Shown: piece by piece, positions 44,150 to 52,877 of the stretch
Numbering within the stretch: the stretch's first letter is position 1
Layout: the number at the start of each line of letters is the position of its first letter
From: Porphyromonas loveana
Lineage (GTDB): Bacteria; Bacteroidota; Bacteroidia; Bacteroidales; Porphyromonadaceae
Direction: 5' to 3'
Length of the DNA stretch: 64,000 bases
NCBI RefSeq assembly: GCF_003096695.1
Contig: NZ_QEKY01000002.1
Location: 124,001 to 188,000, forward strand
Notes under the pieces: generated by a model
Databases searched by the model: none
What the model saw: only the letters and a program-made list of their open reading frames with translations
What the model was told of the DNA's origin: nothing
Made by a program: the position numbers and the translations under genes

Positions 44150-45235
44150 ATGAAAATTTTACATATTATTACCTCTCTTGCAATTGGAGGTGCAGAGAAG
44201 CTAATGGTTGATTTGTTGCCAAGATTGCAGCAAAGAGGTTGCTCTGTGGATTTATTCGTTTTGGACGGTCACGAAACACCATTCATGCAGGAATTACGAA
44301 AGGCGAATATCAACGTTATCATCTCTGCAATCGGAGAATCAGTCTATAACCCACGGCATATCCTACGGTTACGGCGTATAATTGGCAGCTATGACATTGT
44401 TCATTCGCATAATTACTCTCCACAACTTTTTGCAGCCATTGCAAGTATCGAAAAAAAAGTGATATTGTGCACAACTGAGCACAGCTCTTCGAATCGCAGG
44501 CGTAGCTTATTCTGGTTTAGACCAATTGACAAATGGATGTATCAGAGATATCATAAGATAATATGTATATCTGATCAGACAGAAGAAAACCTTCGAAAGC
44601 ACTTAAGAACAAATATTCCTACAATACAGACCATCTACAATGGAGTAGATATCCAAAAGTATGCACAAGCCTATCCTTCCGATGAAATTCAGTCTAAATT
44701 TTTAGGCAAAAAGGTTATTTCTATGGTTGCAGGCTTTCGAGCTGCAAAAGATCATAAGACCTTGATTGAATCAATGAGATATCTTCCGATAGACTACCAT
44801 TTATTGCTTGTTGGAACAGGCATTACACAGGAAGACTGCAAGGACTATGTTAAGCAGTTAAAATTAGGTGAACGTGTACATTTTTTAGGAGCACGGATTG
44901 ATATACCCAATATTCTTAAAGCATCTACAGTTAAAGTAATTTCGTCTCATTGGGAGGGATTTGGTTTAGTATCTGTGGAAGCGATGGCCGCCGAAATACC
45001 TGTTATTGCATCCGATGTACCAGGTTTATCGACTATTGTTGGTAATGCTGGCATCTTATTCCCCAAGGGCGATGCAAAATCATTGGCTCATGAAATACAA
45101 AGAGCTTGTGAAGATATAAGGTGGCGAGAATCACTCATCCTGAGAGGAAAAGAACGAGCCAAGCAGTTCGACATTGAAACAATGACCAATAATTATTATC
45201 AACTTTACTTATCTTTTTCAAAAATCAATAAGTGA
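44150..45235 (+). CDS. Glycosyltransferase, GT4 family
   Basis: A 361-residue GT-B enzyme with SLAIGGAEKLMVDLL at the N-terminus, HSHNYSPQLF, then VAGFRAAKDHKTLIE and the E-x7-E motif EGFGLVSVEAMA near 275, followed by IPVIASDVPGLSTIV. It adds a sugar to the O-unit. The last gene of the strongly A+T-rich block. Confidence 0.88.
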   Translation: MKILHIITSLAIGGAEKLMVDLLPRLQQRGCSVDLFVLDGHETPFMQELRKANINVIISAIGESVYNPRHILRLRRIIGSYDIVHSHNYSPQLFAAIASIEKKVILCTTEHSSSNRRRSLFWFRPIDKWMYQRYHKIICISDQTEENLRKHLRTNIPTIQTIYNGVDIQKYAQAYPSDEIQSKFLGKKVISMVAGFRAAKDHKTLIESMRYLPIDYHLLLVGTGITQEDCKDYVKQLKLGERVHFLGARIDIPNILKASTVKVISSHWEGFGLVSVEAMAAEIPVIASDVPGLSTIVGNAGILFPKGDAKSLAHEIQRACEDIRWRESLILRGKERAKQFDIETMTNNYYQLYLSFSKINK

Positions 45236-45236
45236 G

Positions 45237-46394
45237 ATGAGACTGCATCGAAACACCCTTTTACGCATCGTAACCACATCCGGTTCCTTTAGTCTTCTCA
45301 AAGGACAACTCCGCTTCCTCAGCCAAAAGGGATGGAATGTGATTGGTGTTGCCGGTGAACCCGAAAACAGATTGCAACAATTAACAGAAGCGGAAGGTAT
45401 TACCTCTATTTTTATTCCTCACTTAGTCCGGCCTATCAGTCCTGCGAATGACTTGAAAGCGTTCCTTGAATTGATCCGAGCTATCAAGAAGGAGAAACCT
45501 TTGATTGTACATGCCAATACACCCAAAGGCTCTCTCCTTGGAATGCTCGCTGCATGGTATTGTCGCGTACCTCACCGCATCTATACGGTAACAGGCCTCA
45601 GATTTGAGACCGCAACAGGATTGTTTCGCCGATTGCTCATCGCTATGGAACGCATTACCTGCTTGTGTGCCACGAAGGTAATCCCCGAGGGAGACGGTGT
45701 AGCAGCAACACTTCGACGAGAACGCATTACAGCTAAGCCACTGAAAAAGATACTGAATGGTAATATCAATGGGGTTGACTTAGAATACTACTCCCGAAAT
45801 CAAAGCTTAGAGGAAGCAGCCAGACAGATCAAAGCAAAAATAGGAGAAGGTTTTACCTTTATCTTTGTGGGGCGCATTGTTCGAGACAAAGGTATTATAG
45901 AACTTATTGAGGCTTTCCAGAGACTGCAAAAAGAACATTCCGAATGTCGATTGGTATTGCTTGGGAGACAAGAACCAGACTTAGATCCAATACGCCCATC
46001 AACACTTCAAGCAATCAAAGATAATCCCGCTATATTCGAAGCTGGCTGGCAAAACGATGTTCGCCCTTGGCTTGCCGCTGCAGATGCTTTGGCGTTTCCA
46101 AGTTATCGGGAAGGCTTCCCCAACGTCGTTATGCAGGCCGGAGCCATGAGCTTGCCCTCAATAGTAACAGACATCAATGGATGTAACGAAATCATTATAG
46201 AAGGAGAAAATGGTTACATCGTACCACCTCGCGACCCGCAAGCTCTATATCAAAGGATGAAAAATATGGTCGAAGACACTGCAACAACAAAAATGATGGC
46301 ACAAAAGGCTCGCCCACTCATAGCTGAACGCTATGAACAACAAGCGGTTTGGGAGGCGATCCTATCCGAATACCAAAAACTAACTAAACAATAG
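45237..46394 (+). CDS. Glycosyltransferase, GT4 family (CapM-like)
   Basis: A 385-residue GT-B enzyme. GSFSLLKGQLRFLSQKGWNV, VHANTPKGSLLGMLAA, GRIVRDKGIIELIEAF and EGFPNVVMQAGAM (near 285) are those of the CapM/WfgS branch. Such enzymes often add the second sugar, directly after the phosphoglycosyl transferase encoded next. It starts 1 bp after the previous stop. Base composition returns toward the genome level here. Confidence 0.88.
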   Translation: MRLHRNTLLRIVTTSGSFSLLKGQLRFLSQKGWNVIGVAGEPENRLQQLTEAEGITSIFIPHLVRPISPANDLKAFLELIRAIKKEKPLIVHANTPKGSLLGMLAAWYCRVPHRIYTVTGLRFETATGLFRRLLIAMERITCLCATKVIPEGDGVAATLRRERITAKPLKKILNGNINGVDLEYYSRNQSLEEAARQIKAKIGEGFTFIFVGRIVRDKGIIELIEAFQRLQKEHSECRLVLLGRQEPDLDPIRPSTLQAIKDNPAIFEAGWQNDVRPWLAAADALAFPSYREGFPNVVMQAGAMSLPSIVTDINGCNEIIIEGENGYIVPPRDPQALYQRMKNMVEDTATTKMMAQKARPLIAERYEQQAVWEAILSEYQKLTKQ

Positions 46395-46397
46395 GAA

Positions 46398-47033
46398 ATG
46401 TACAGGAACGGAATAAAACGGGTATTGGACTTTTGTTTGGCCTTAATCGCTCTCTTAGTGTTGTCGCCCCTTCTCTTGGTGATAACAATCTGGTTGCATT
46501 TTGCCAATAAAGGAGCCGGCACCTTCTTTACACAAGAAAGACCGGGGAAGGATGAAAAAATATTTAAGCTCTACAAGTTCAAGAGCATGACGGATGAAAG
46601 AGATACAGACGGAAAGCTCCTGCCTGATGCAGAGAGATTGACTCCGGTTGGGCGTTTTATCCGTAAGACCTCACTAGATGAACTTCCTCAACTCTGGAAT
46701 GTGCTAAAAGGAGACATGGCTTTGATAGGCCCTCGCCCACTGTTGCCAGAGTATCTGCCATATTACACAGAGCGCGAACGCTTACGCCATACAGTACGAC
46801 CGGGCATGTCGGGCTGGGCTCAGATCAATGGTCGTAACAATGTGACTTGGAATCAGAAGTTAGAGCTTGATGCATACTATGTGGAGCATCTTAGCCTTGG
46901 GACGGACTTCCGTGTGATTATTACTACAATTAGGAATATTCTGAGCGGCAGCAAAGATGTGAACGTAGTACCAAGTGCCGTAAAAGGCATGGGAAAACTG
47001 AATGAAGAACGTGTCGATCGTAAGTTGAGATGA
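46398..47033 (+). CDS. Phosphoglycosyl transferase (small, PglC-like) initiating O-unit synthesis
   Basis: A 211-residue monotopic transferase with one N-terminal re-entrant helix (LDFCLALIALLVLSPLLLV). Motifs are FTQERPGKDEKIFKLYKFKS, SLDELPQLWNVLKGDMALIG (catalytic Asp-Glu near 93) and GPRP, then RPGMSGWAQINGRN. It transfers a sugar-1-phosphate from a UDP-sugar, often a diacetamido sugar, to undecaprenyl phosphate. Its stop overlaps the GNAT start by 4 bp. Confidence 0.9.
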   Translation: MYRNGIKRVLDFCLALIALLVLSPLLLVITIWLHFANKGAGTFFTQERPGKDEKIFKLYKFKSMTDERDTDGKLLPDAERLTPVGRFIRKTSLDELPQLWNVLKGDMALIGPRPLLPEYLPYYTERERLRHTVRPGMSGWAQINGRNNVTWNQKLELDAYYVEHLSLGTDFRVIITTIRNILSGSKDVNVVPSAVKGMGKLNEERVDRKLR

Positions 47034-47530
47034 TAGCAAGAAGACTGGAAGAACAGGATTTGCAGTTGCGTGTAACGTGGATGAACAACCCGATAGTTTC
47101 TAACAATATGCACTTTGAGACACCTGTGATGATGGAGAATACCATCAAGTGGTTTCAAGGCAATATTGGCAATGAGAAACGTGTGGATTTGGTCTTCGAG
47201 GAAGAAGGCCGAATCGTGGCTTTTGGCGGTCTAACGAGGATCAATCGAGAGATCAACAAGGCTGAACTATACATTTTTGTAAACCCTGAATCACAGAAGG
47301 TTGGCATCGGGACAAGAGCAACGAAGATATTATGCAAATATGGATTTGAGAAATTGGGGCTCAACAAAATTCACTTGGAGACTAATGAGGACAACAAAGC
47401 TGCACAAAATGTGTACAAGAAATGTGGATTTAAATTGGAAGGTATACTTCGAGAGGAATACTGCACTAATAACGGACATATGTTGAGTCGCATGTATTAC
47501 GGACTCTTAAGAGGTGAACTCAATGAATAA
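47030..47530 (+). CDS. GNAT acetyltransferase of the O-polysaccharide cluster
   Basis: A 166-residue acetyltransferase of the RimJ/PseH-like branch: LYIFVNPESQKVGIGTRATK is the acetyl-CoA loop and NVYKKCGFKLEGILREEY the C-terminal motif. In surface glycan loci such enzymes acetylate amino-sugars made by a DegT aminotransferase, here PorR. It overlaps the genes on both sides by a few bases, so the PGT, GNAT and PLP genes form one translational unit. Confidence 0.8.
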   Translation: MIARRLEEQDLQLRVTWMNNPIVSNNMHFETPVMMENTIKWFQGNIGNEKRVDLVFEEEGRIVAFGGLTRINREINKAELYIFVNPESQKVGIGTRATKILCKYGFEKLGLNKIHLETNEDNKAAQNVYKKCGFKLEGILREEYCTNNGHMLSRMYYGLLRGELNE

Positions 47531-48440
47531 TACATTTCTGATTCACGAAAACTACACAATCAATGGCCAAAGGCTGAAAATTGTGCGCGATGATATTTTC
47601 CCCTTTATAGGCGGTGGCAATAAGGCGCGCAAAGCTGTGGCTTACGAGAAATTCCTCAAGGAGGAAGGCTATAATGCTATCGTGACGTGTGGTGGAGTTC
47701 AAAGTAACCATAACAGAGCGATGGCACTGATGTGTGCAAAAAACAGATGGAAATGTCATCTTTGCATTCAGGGATCGAAAGAGCGGTTTGCAGAAGAAAA
47801 AGGCAATGCTTTGCTCGATCGTCTAAGTGGTGCTGAGTGTGAGCTTATCAATCCGGAAGATACAGCAACTGCAATGGATAGAGCCATGGAAGATCTCAGA
47901 GCAAGAGGATATAATCCATTCTATGTAATAGGCGGTGGCCATAATCTATCTGGAGGCACCTGCTTTGTGGAGGCTGTACAGGAATTGAAACGCCAATGTG
48001 ATGAGGAGGGTTGGAAACCTGACTATCTGTTTCTCGCCTCGGGTACTGGTAGTACACAAGCAGGTATCCAAGTGGGACTCGACATGGTAGGATGGGGAGA
48101 CGTAAAGTGTGTTGGCATTTCAGTAGCTCGCAAAAAAGAAAAAGGAATACAAGTGATAGCTGAGTTTGCAAATATGCTAGCAACCCATTATGGTCTAGAG
48201 AAGGATTACAAAGACAGGATTCTCTTTAACACCGATTATCTTTTTGGGGGGTATGAAAATTATACTGATGAAATGAAAGACTATCTTGATGGCATAATGA
48301 AGCAATCAGGACTTGTTTTCGACACAACCTATTCGGGCAAGGGCTTCTGGGGCATGATGCAAGAGATAGAAAAATGTCGACTGTGGAATAAGAAAATCTT
48401 ATTTTGGCACACTGGAGGCATTATGAACATAATGAAGTGA
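47523..48440 (+). CDS. PLP-dependent enzyme, D-cysteine desulfhydrase/ACC deaminase-like
   Basis: A 305-residue fold-type II PLP enzyme. The PLP lysine is Lys34 in IGGGNKARKA, next to VRDDIFPF; GGVQSNHNRAMA binds the cofactor phosphate side, as in ACC deaminase and D-cysteine desulfhydrase, and ASGTGSTQAGIQVG is the glycine loop. Its place in a glycan cluster suggests it makes or changes an amino acid that decorates a sugar; this is inference. I use the ATG at 47523; a GTG at 47514 is also possible. Confidence 0.75.
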   Translation: MNNTFLIHENYTINGQRLKIVRDDIFPFIGGGNKARKAVAYEKFLKEEGYNAIVTCGGVQSNHNRAMALMCAKNRWKCHLCIQGSKERFAEEKGNALLDRLSGAECELINPEDTATAMDRAMEDLRARGYNPFYVIGGGHNLSGGTCFVEAVQELKRQCDEEGWKPDYLFLASGTGSTQAGIQVGLDMVGWGDVKCVGISVARKKEKGIQVIAEFANMLATHYGLEKDYKDRILFNTDYLFGGYENYTDEMKDYLDGIMKQSGLVFDTTYSGKGFWGMMQEIEKCRLWNKKILFWHTGGIMNIMK

Positions 48441-48459
48441 ATAAGAGAAATAGATAACC

Positions 48460-49473
48460 ATGAATATTCTTTTCACTTGTGCGGGCAGACGCACATATCT
48501 ACTGAAGTATTTCAAAGAGAATCTGTCTGACGGAGATAAGGTGGTGGCTACAGATATGCAACTGAGTGCGCCAGCATTGCAAGTTGCTGATGTGAAGTTG
48601 CAGGTACCTGCCGTATATGATCCCGAATACGTGAATATGACGCTCCGCATCTGTGAAGAGCAGAAGATCGATGCGCTCTTCTCGTTGAACGATCTAGAGC
48701 TGCCTATCTTGGCAGAGAATAAGGCGAGATTTGAGACCCTTGGCGTGAAAGTGATCGTGAGTGACCCCAAGGTGATAGACATCGCCTTCGATAAGTACAA
48801 AACGGCTCAGTGGGTAGAGTCTTTGGGTTTGACTACACCTAAAACATACGTCCGTCTAAAGGATGCTAAGGTGGCATTGGCTGCGGGCGAGGTTGCATTT
48901 CCACTGTTCATGAAGCCACGTTGGGGTTCCGGGTCTATCGGTCTTGAGAGCATTGCGGACATGGAGGAACTAGACATTTATTACGGCCTACTGATGAAGA
49001 AAGTCAAGAAAACAATTCTTGCTACGGCTTCGACAGGGGATGAATATATCATGATTCAGGAGAAGTTGACAGGCAACGAATTTGGTTTGGATATCATGAA
49101 CGACCTAAAAGGCAAGAACGTGGGCGTGAGTGTGAAGCAGAAATTGGCGATGCGTTCGGGCGAGACCGACAAGGCCATTACGGTGGATCTGCCTGGAGTA
49201 CGCGAAATAGGCCATAGAATAGGAGAGGCTCTGGGGCACATCGGCAACCTTGATGTAGACATTATGCAGAGAGCGAACGGAGACTACTGTGTACTAGAGT
49301 TAAATCCTCGTTTTGGTGGTGGCTTTCCTTTCTCATACGAAGCTGGCGTGAACCTGCCAAAGGCATTAATTCAGTGGATCAAGGGCGAGGATGTAGACCC
49401 TTCCATCCTCCAACCTCAGTACGGTCGCATGTTCTCCAAAAACGACTACTTGGTAGAAATTAAAAATATATAA
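48460..49473 (+). CDS. ATP-grasp ligase
   Basis: A 337-residue ATP-grasp protein. The N-terminal domain (MNILFTCAGRRTYLLKYF) is of the carbamoyl-phosphate-synthase-like type; FPLFMKPRWGSGSIGLE is the ATP-binding glycine loop, and CVLELNPRFGGGFPFSYEAG holds the metal-binding Glu and Asn. Such enzymes make an amide between a carboxylate and an amine. In this cluster it may link an amino acid to an amino-sugar or amidate a uronic acid. Confidence 0.8.
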   Translation: MNILFTCAGRRTYLLKYFKENLSDGDKVVATDMQLSAPALQVADVKLQVPAVYDPEYVNMTLRICEEQKIDALFSLNDLELPILAENKARFETLGVKVIVSDPKVIDIAFDKYKTAQWVESLGLTTPKTYVRLKDAKVALAAGEVAFPLFMKPRWGSGSIGLESIADMEELDIYYGLLMKKVKKTILATASTGDEYIMIQEKLTGNEFGLDIMNDLKGKNVGVSVKQKLAMRSGETDKAITVDLPGVREIGHRIGEALGHIGNLDVDIMQRANGDYCVLELNPRFGGGFPFSYEAGVNLPKALIQWIKGEDVDPSILQPQYGRMFSKNDYLVEIKNI

Positions 49474-49568
49474 GTACAGGAAGAGCAGAGACTTATTATT
49501 CAATACAGTACATGCAACATAATTGCAAACTAGAAGTATTACTATCCTGTCAATAAGATACTGAAAAA

Positions 49569-50711
49569 ATGGAAAAGAAGAGAATCTGGCTATCGCTGGC
49601 TGAGATGGGCGGCGAGGAGCAACGATTTATACAAGAGGCTTTCGACACGAATTGGGTAGTGCCTTTGGGGCCGAACGTAAACGGCTTCGAGGCTGATCTC
49701 GAAAGCTATCTCCAGATTGAGGGCAAGCGGGTCGTAGCCCTTAGTGCCGGCACTGCTGCCCTGCATTTGGGCTTGGTGATGCTGGGCGTAGGACGCGGCG
49801 ATGAGGTGATCTGCCAGAGCTTTACGTTCTCGGCCTCGGCTAACCCCATCGTATATCAAGGAGCCAGTCCCATATTTGTCGATAGCGAACCTGACACTTG
49901 GAATATGGATCCGAAGGCCTTGGAAGCGGCTATCAAGGATCGCATAGCCAAGACGGGCAGAAAGCCGAAGGCAATTATCCCCGTACATCTATATGGTATG
50001 CCTGCTAAGATGGACGAGATCATGGCTATCGCACAAAAATATGACATCCCCGTTCTGGAAGATGCTGCCGAGGCAATAGGCTCCACCTACAAAGGGAGAC
50101 GATGCGGCAGCTTCGGTGCCTACGGTGCCCTGTCGTTCAACGGCAACAAGATGATCACGACCTCCGGCGGGGGGGCGTTGGTCTGCCCCGATGGCGTGGC
50201 GGCCAAGTGGGTGATGTTCTATGCTACGCAGGCACGCGACGAAGCTCCGCATTATCAGCACAGCCACATAGGCTACAACTATCGCATGAGCAATATATGT
50301 GCCGGCATCGGACGCGGGCAGATGCTCGTTCTGGAGCATCATATCGCCAAGAGAAAGCAGAATCACCGTCGCTATATGGAGCTACTCGCCGACGTAAAAG
50401 GCATCAGCGTCCTGGACAATCCGTCGTCGGACTTCGACTCCAACTTCTGGCTCACCTGCATAGTGGTCGATCCCGACGAAGCAGGCTTCAGCAGGGAAGA
50501 GGTGCGACTGGCACTGGAGGCGGAGAATATCGAGAGTCGTCCGCTATGGAAGCCCATGCACCTACAGCCTGTCTTCAGCCAGTGCCCGTTCTACGGGGAC
50601 GGGACGAGCGAAGCTCTCTTCAACGACGGGCTCTGCCTGCCGAGCGGTTCGCTCCTCGAAGAAGAGGATCTGGAACGCGTGTGTCGGGTGATCAAAGGAT
50701 TGCCCCATTAG
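49569..50711 (+). CDS. porR: DegT/DnrJ/EryC1/StrS sugar aminotransferase (PorR-like)
   Basis: A 380-residue PLP aminotransferase for nucleotide sugars. AGTAALHLGL binds the cofactor phosphate, VLEDAAEAIGSTYKG holds the Asp that contacts the pyridine N, and the PLP lysine is in SFNGNKMITTSGGG near residue 194. In P. gingivalis PorR is a WbpE-type aminotransferase needed for A-LPS and for the sugar that links A-LPS to type IX-secreted proteins. The resemblance here is strong but by recall. The gene is G+C-rich, unlike the middle of the cluster. Confidence 0.88.
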   Translation: MEKKRIWLSLAEMGGEEQRFIQEAFDTNWVVPLGPNVNGFEADLESYLQIEGKRVVALSAGTAALHLGLVMLGVGRGDEVICQSFTFSASANPIVYQGASPIFVDSEPDTWNMDPKALEAAIKDRIAKTGRKPKAIIPVHLYGMPAKMDEIMAIAQKYDIPVLEDAAEAIGSTYKGRRCGSFGAYGALSFNGNKMITTSGGGALVCPDGVAAKWVMFYATQARDEAPHYQHSHIGYNYRMSNICAGIGRGQMLVLEHHIAKRKQNHRRYMELLADVKGISVLDNPSSDFDSNFWLTCIVVDPDEAGFSREEVRLALEAENIESRPLWKPMHLQPVFSQCPFYGDGTSEALFNDGLCLPSGSLLEEEDLERVCRVIKGLPH

Positions 50712-50715
50712 CCCC

Positions 50716-51930
50716 ATGCGAACAAAGGACATCGCTATTGCCGATTACGACTATCCACTGCCAGAGGAGCGCATAGCCAAGCACGCCCTGCCCCAACGCG
50801 ATGCCTGCAAGCTGCTCGTCTATGAGGGTGGCAGAATAACGGATGCGGTCTTCTCCCAACTGGCGGATCTGCTACCCGACAAGAGCATGCTGGTGCGGAA
50901 CAACACCCGCGTGATCCGTGCGCGGCTGCTATTCAAAAAAGAGACAGGTGCAACGATAGAGGTATTCTGTCTGGAGCCGGTGGCTCCCGCCCAATATGAG
51001 CTGGCACTGACCTCGCGGGGGTCATGCGTCTGGAATTGTATGGTGGGCAATGCCAAACGATGGAAGTCGGGCGAATTGCTGATGGAGGTGCCGTCACCAG
51101 CAGGCAGATCGATCATCCTGAAAGCCGTCCATGACGAGTCGGGCACCAACCATGTCCGCTTTAGCTGGGAGGACACAGCCTTCACCTTCGGCGACATACT
51201 GGAGCTGGCGGGCATACTCCCTATCCCACCCTACCTGAACCGCGAGACGGAGGAGGAGGACTTGGACACATACCAGACGGTCTATGCCGTGAACAAAGGG
51301 TCTGTGGCGGCTCCGACGGCGGGACTACACTTCACGGAAGAGGAGTTTGAGCGCCTGCGGGCGCGGGGTACGCCGGTGATCGACGTGACGCTGCATGTGG
51401 GTGCAGGCACCTTCCGTCCGGTCAAGAGCGAGACAATAGGCGAGCACCAAATGCACCGCGAGCTGATCGTCATCGAGCGGGCTTCGCTCGACGCACTCCT
51501 ACATGAGGAGCGGACGATCGTGGCCGTGGGGACGACCTCGGTGCGCACGTTGGAGAGCTTGTATTGGCTGGGTAAGCGGCTGATCGCCTCGCCCGAAACA
51601 CAGGAGGATGCACTCCGCGTAGATCAATGGGAGGCGTACGAAGGAGCGGAAGAAAGCATCTCGCGGGCGGAGATCCTCCAAGCACTACTGCGCTGGATGG
51701 ATAGGCAGGAGGCGGAGAAGCTCATCTTCCCGACGGAGATACTCATCGCGCCGGGCTATCGCTATCGAATGGTGGATGCGATGATCACGAACTTCCACCA
51801 GCCGCGGAGCACGCTCCTGCTGCTGGTATCGGCCTTTATCGGGGAGGACTGGCAGCGGGTGTACAGGCATGCGCTGGAGACGGGGTATAGGTTCCTTAGT
51901 TATGGGGATGGGTCGTTGCTCATTCCATAG
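50716..51930 (+). CDS. queA: tRNA preQ1(34) S-adenosylmethionine ribosyltransferase-isomerase
   Basis: A 404-residue QueA, which moves the ribosyl part of SAM onto preQ1 in tRNA to give epoxyqueuosine. Conserved pieces are DYDYPLPEERIAKHAL, RNNTRVIRARL, GSVAAPTAGLHFTEEE, DVTLHVGAGTFRPVKSE and MITNFHQPRSTLLLLVSAF. It starts 5 bp after porR although the two roles are unrelated. Its DNA is strikingly G+C-rich. The partner queF is at 3376. Confidence 0.94.
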   Translation: MRTKDIAIADYDYPLPEERIAKHALPQRDACKLLVYEGGRITDAVFSQLADLLPDKSMLVRNNTRVIRARLLFKKETGATIEVFCLEPVAPAQYELALTSRGSCVWNCMVGNAKRWKSGELLMEVPSPAGRSIILKAVHDESGTNHVRFSWEDTAFTFGDILELAGILPIPPYLNRETEEEDLDTYQTVYAVNKGSVAAPTAGLHFTEEEFERLRARGTPVIDVTLHVGAGTFRPVKSETIGEHQMHRELIVIERASLDALLHEERTIVAVGTTSVRTLESLYWLGKRLIASPETQEDALRVDQWEAYEGAEESISRAEILQALLRWMDRQEAEKLIFPTEILIAPGYRYRMVDAMITNFHQPRSTLLLLVSAFIGEDWQRVYRHALETGYRFLSYGDGSLLIP

Positions 51931-51968
51931 GTTGTGTCGTTGTGTGATAACGGGTGAATAGCTGCGTT

Positions 51969-51986
51969 GCCTGCGAGATTCGAACT
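51969..51986 (-). other. tRNA T-arm-like fragment
   Basis: gcgagattcgaactcag on the plus strand resembles the T-arm end of the tRNA-Leu gene 220 bp away (gcgagactcgaactcgc), in the same orientation. The rest of a tRNA cannot be folded from the flanks. Possible remnant of a second tRNA or of an integration event. Confidence 0.45.
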
Positions 51987-52127
51987 CAGTCATATACGAC
52001 AGCATATTCCTTCGCCCAAACTCTTGGCGCCTTGCTCTTCATCTCTTTCTGAACACCGCCATCCATCCGGCAGAGAGGGGCCTTGACTGTATCCGTTTCT
52101 AAAACAACAACGAAATATCTACAGTAA

Positions 52128-52182
52128 AGGGGAAAAAGGAGAGAGGCTGCGCCGAAACAGAAGTTTCAACGCAGCCTCTCTC
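52128..52182 (-). terminator. Terminator of tRNA-Leu
   Basis: On the minus strand a 13-bp stem gagagaggctgcg and its complement, with a smaller inner hairpin (gaaac/gtttc), is followed by ccttttt. Confidence 0.8.
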
Positions 52183-52188
52183 AATATG

Positions 52189-52270
52189 TGCGGCTGGCGA
52201 GACTCGAACTCGCACGCCGTGAAGCACCAGATCCTAAGTCTGGCGTGGCTACCAATTACACCACAGCCGC
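52189..52270 (-). tRNA. tRNA-Leu, anticodon TAG
   Basis: Read on the minus strand: 7-bp acceptor GCGGCTG/CAGCCGC, D-stem GTG/CAC, anticodon stem CCAGA/TCTGG with loop CTTAGGA (anticodon TAG), a 13-nt variable arm typical of a class II tRNA, T-stem GCGAG/CTCGC and loop TTCGAGT. Discriminator A; CCA is not encoded. Confidence 0.93.
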
Positions 52271-52305
52271 AACAACATACAAAAGGCAAGAACCTTTTGC
52301 GGGTG

Positions 52306-52313
52306 CAAATATA
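52306..52313 (-). promoter_or_regulatory. Possible -7 element of tRNA-Leu
   Basis: On the minus strand TATATTTG fits TAnnTTTG, about 35 bp before the tRNA 5' end. Confidence 0.4.
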
Positions 52314-52877
52314 CATTATTTCTTTCTAACACAGTCACAACAATGGGAAAGAACCTTGACTGTATCTTTTTATAGTACGGCTACTGAGGTGGTACATGTG
52401 GTTATTTGCTCTTTGTGGAAGGGGCTCCAACTTTTTGCTTCGGGGCATTTGGAGGTTTCGGACTTTTGTCTACTTTTGCATCGGCTAAAGCTGATAGCCG
52501 CTCGGCCGGTGTCGAGGTTTTATATAGTGGATTACGTACATACAGATCTTTTATTGGTACTTGACCATGAAGAATATGTTCGTCCGGAATTTCCCCGAGG
52601 CTTCGGCCACAGGAAATTCATATCAGTAGTTTTTGGGTTAGGCTTCGATCTGGCGGAATAGGTTTTGATGAGACTATTCCCGAGATTGTGACGCCATGAG
52701 AGGCGGAGGAAAACACATGGCCGACTCTTCCGACCACAAGACTATGGGATACACTGCCCCGTGCAGAGCGTCCGGACTATACCGTGCTCCATCCGATCGG
52801 ATAGAACCGCCATCACACCCTCGGGAAACTATCGCTTGACCGTAATTATTTTTTTAATTTTTTAATTCAACAAACGG
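52314..52877. other. Intergenic region, nothing recognised
   Basis: About 560 bp. A plus-strand open frame ends at 52661 but begins antisense to the tRNA and has no recognisable motif. The last 30 bp before the next gene are a run of T and A. Confidence 0.5.

Larger units (their letters stand above)
51931..52188. other. Region between queA and tRNA-Leu
   Basis: No gene. It contains a tRNA T-arm-like fragment at 51969-51986 and, at its right end, the terminator of the tRNA. Confidence 0.5.

Noticed and set aside
52188-52661. A 157-codon plus-strand frame
   Set aside because: Its first part is antisense to the tRNA-Leu gene and its promoter, and no motif is visible later.
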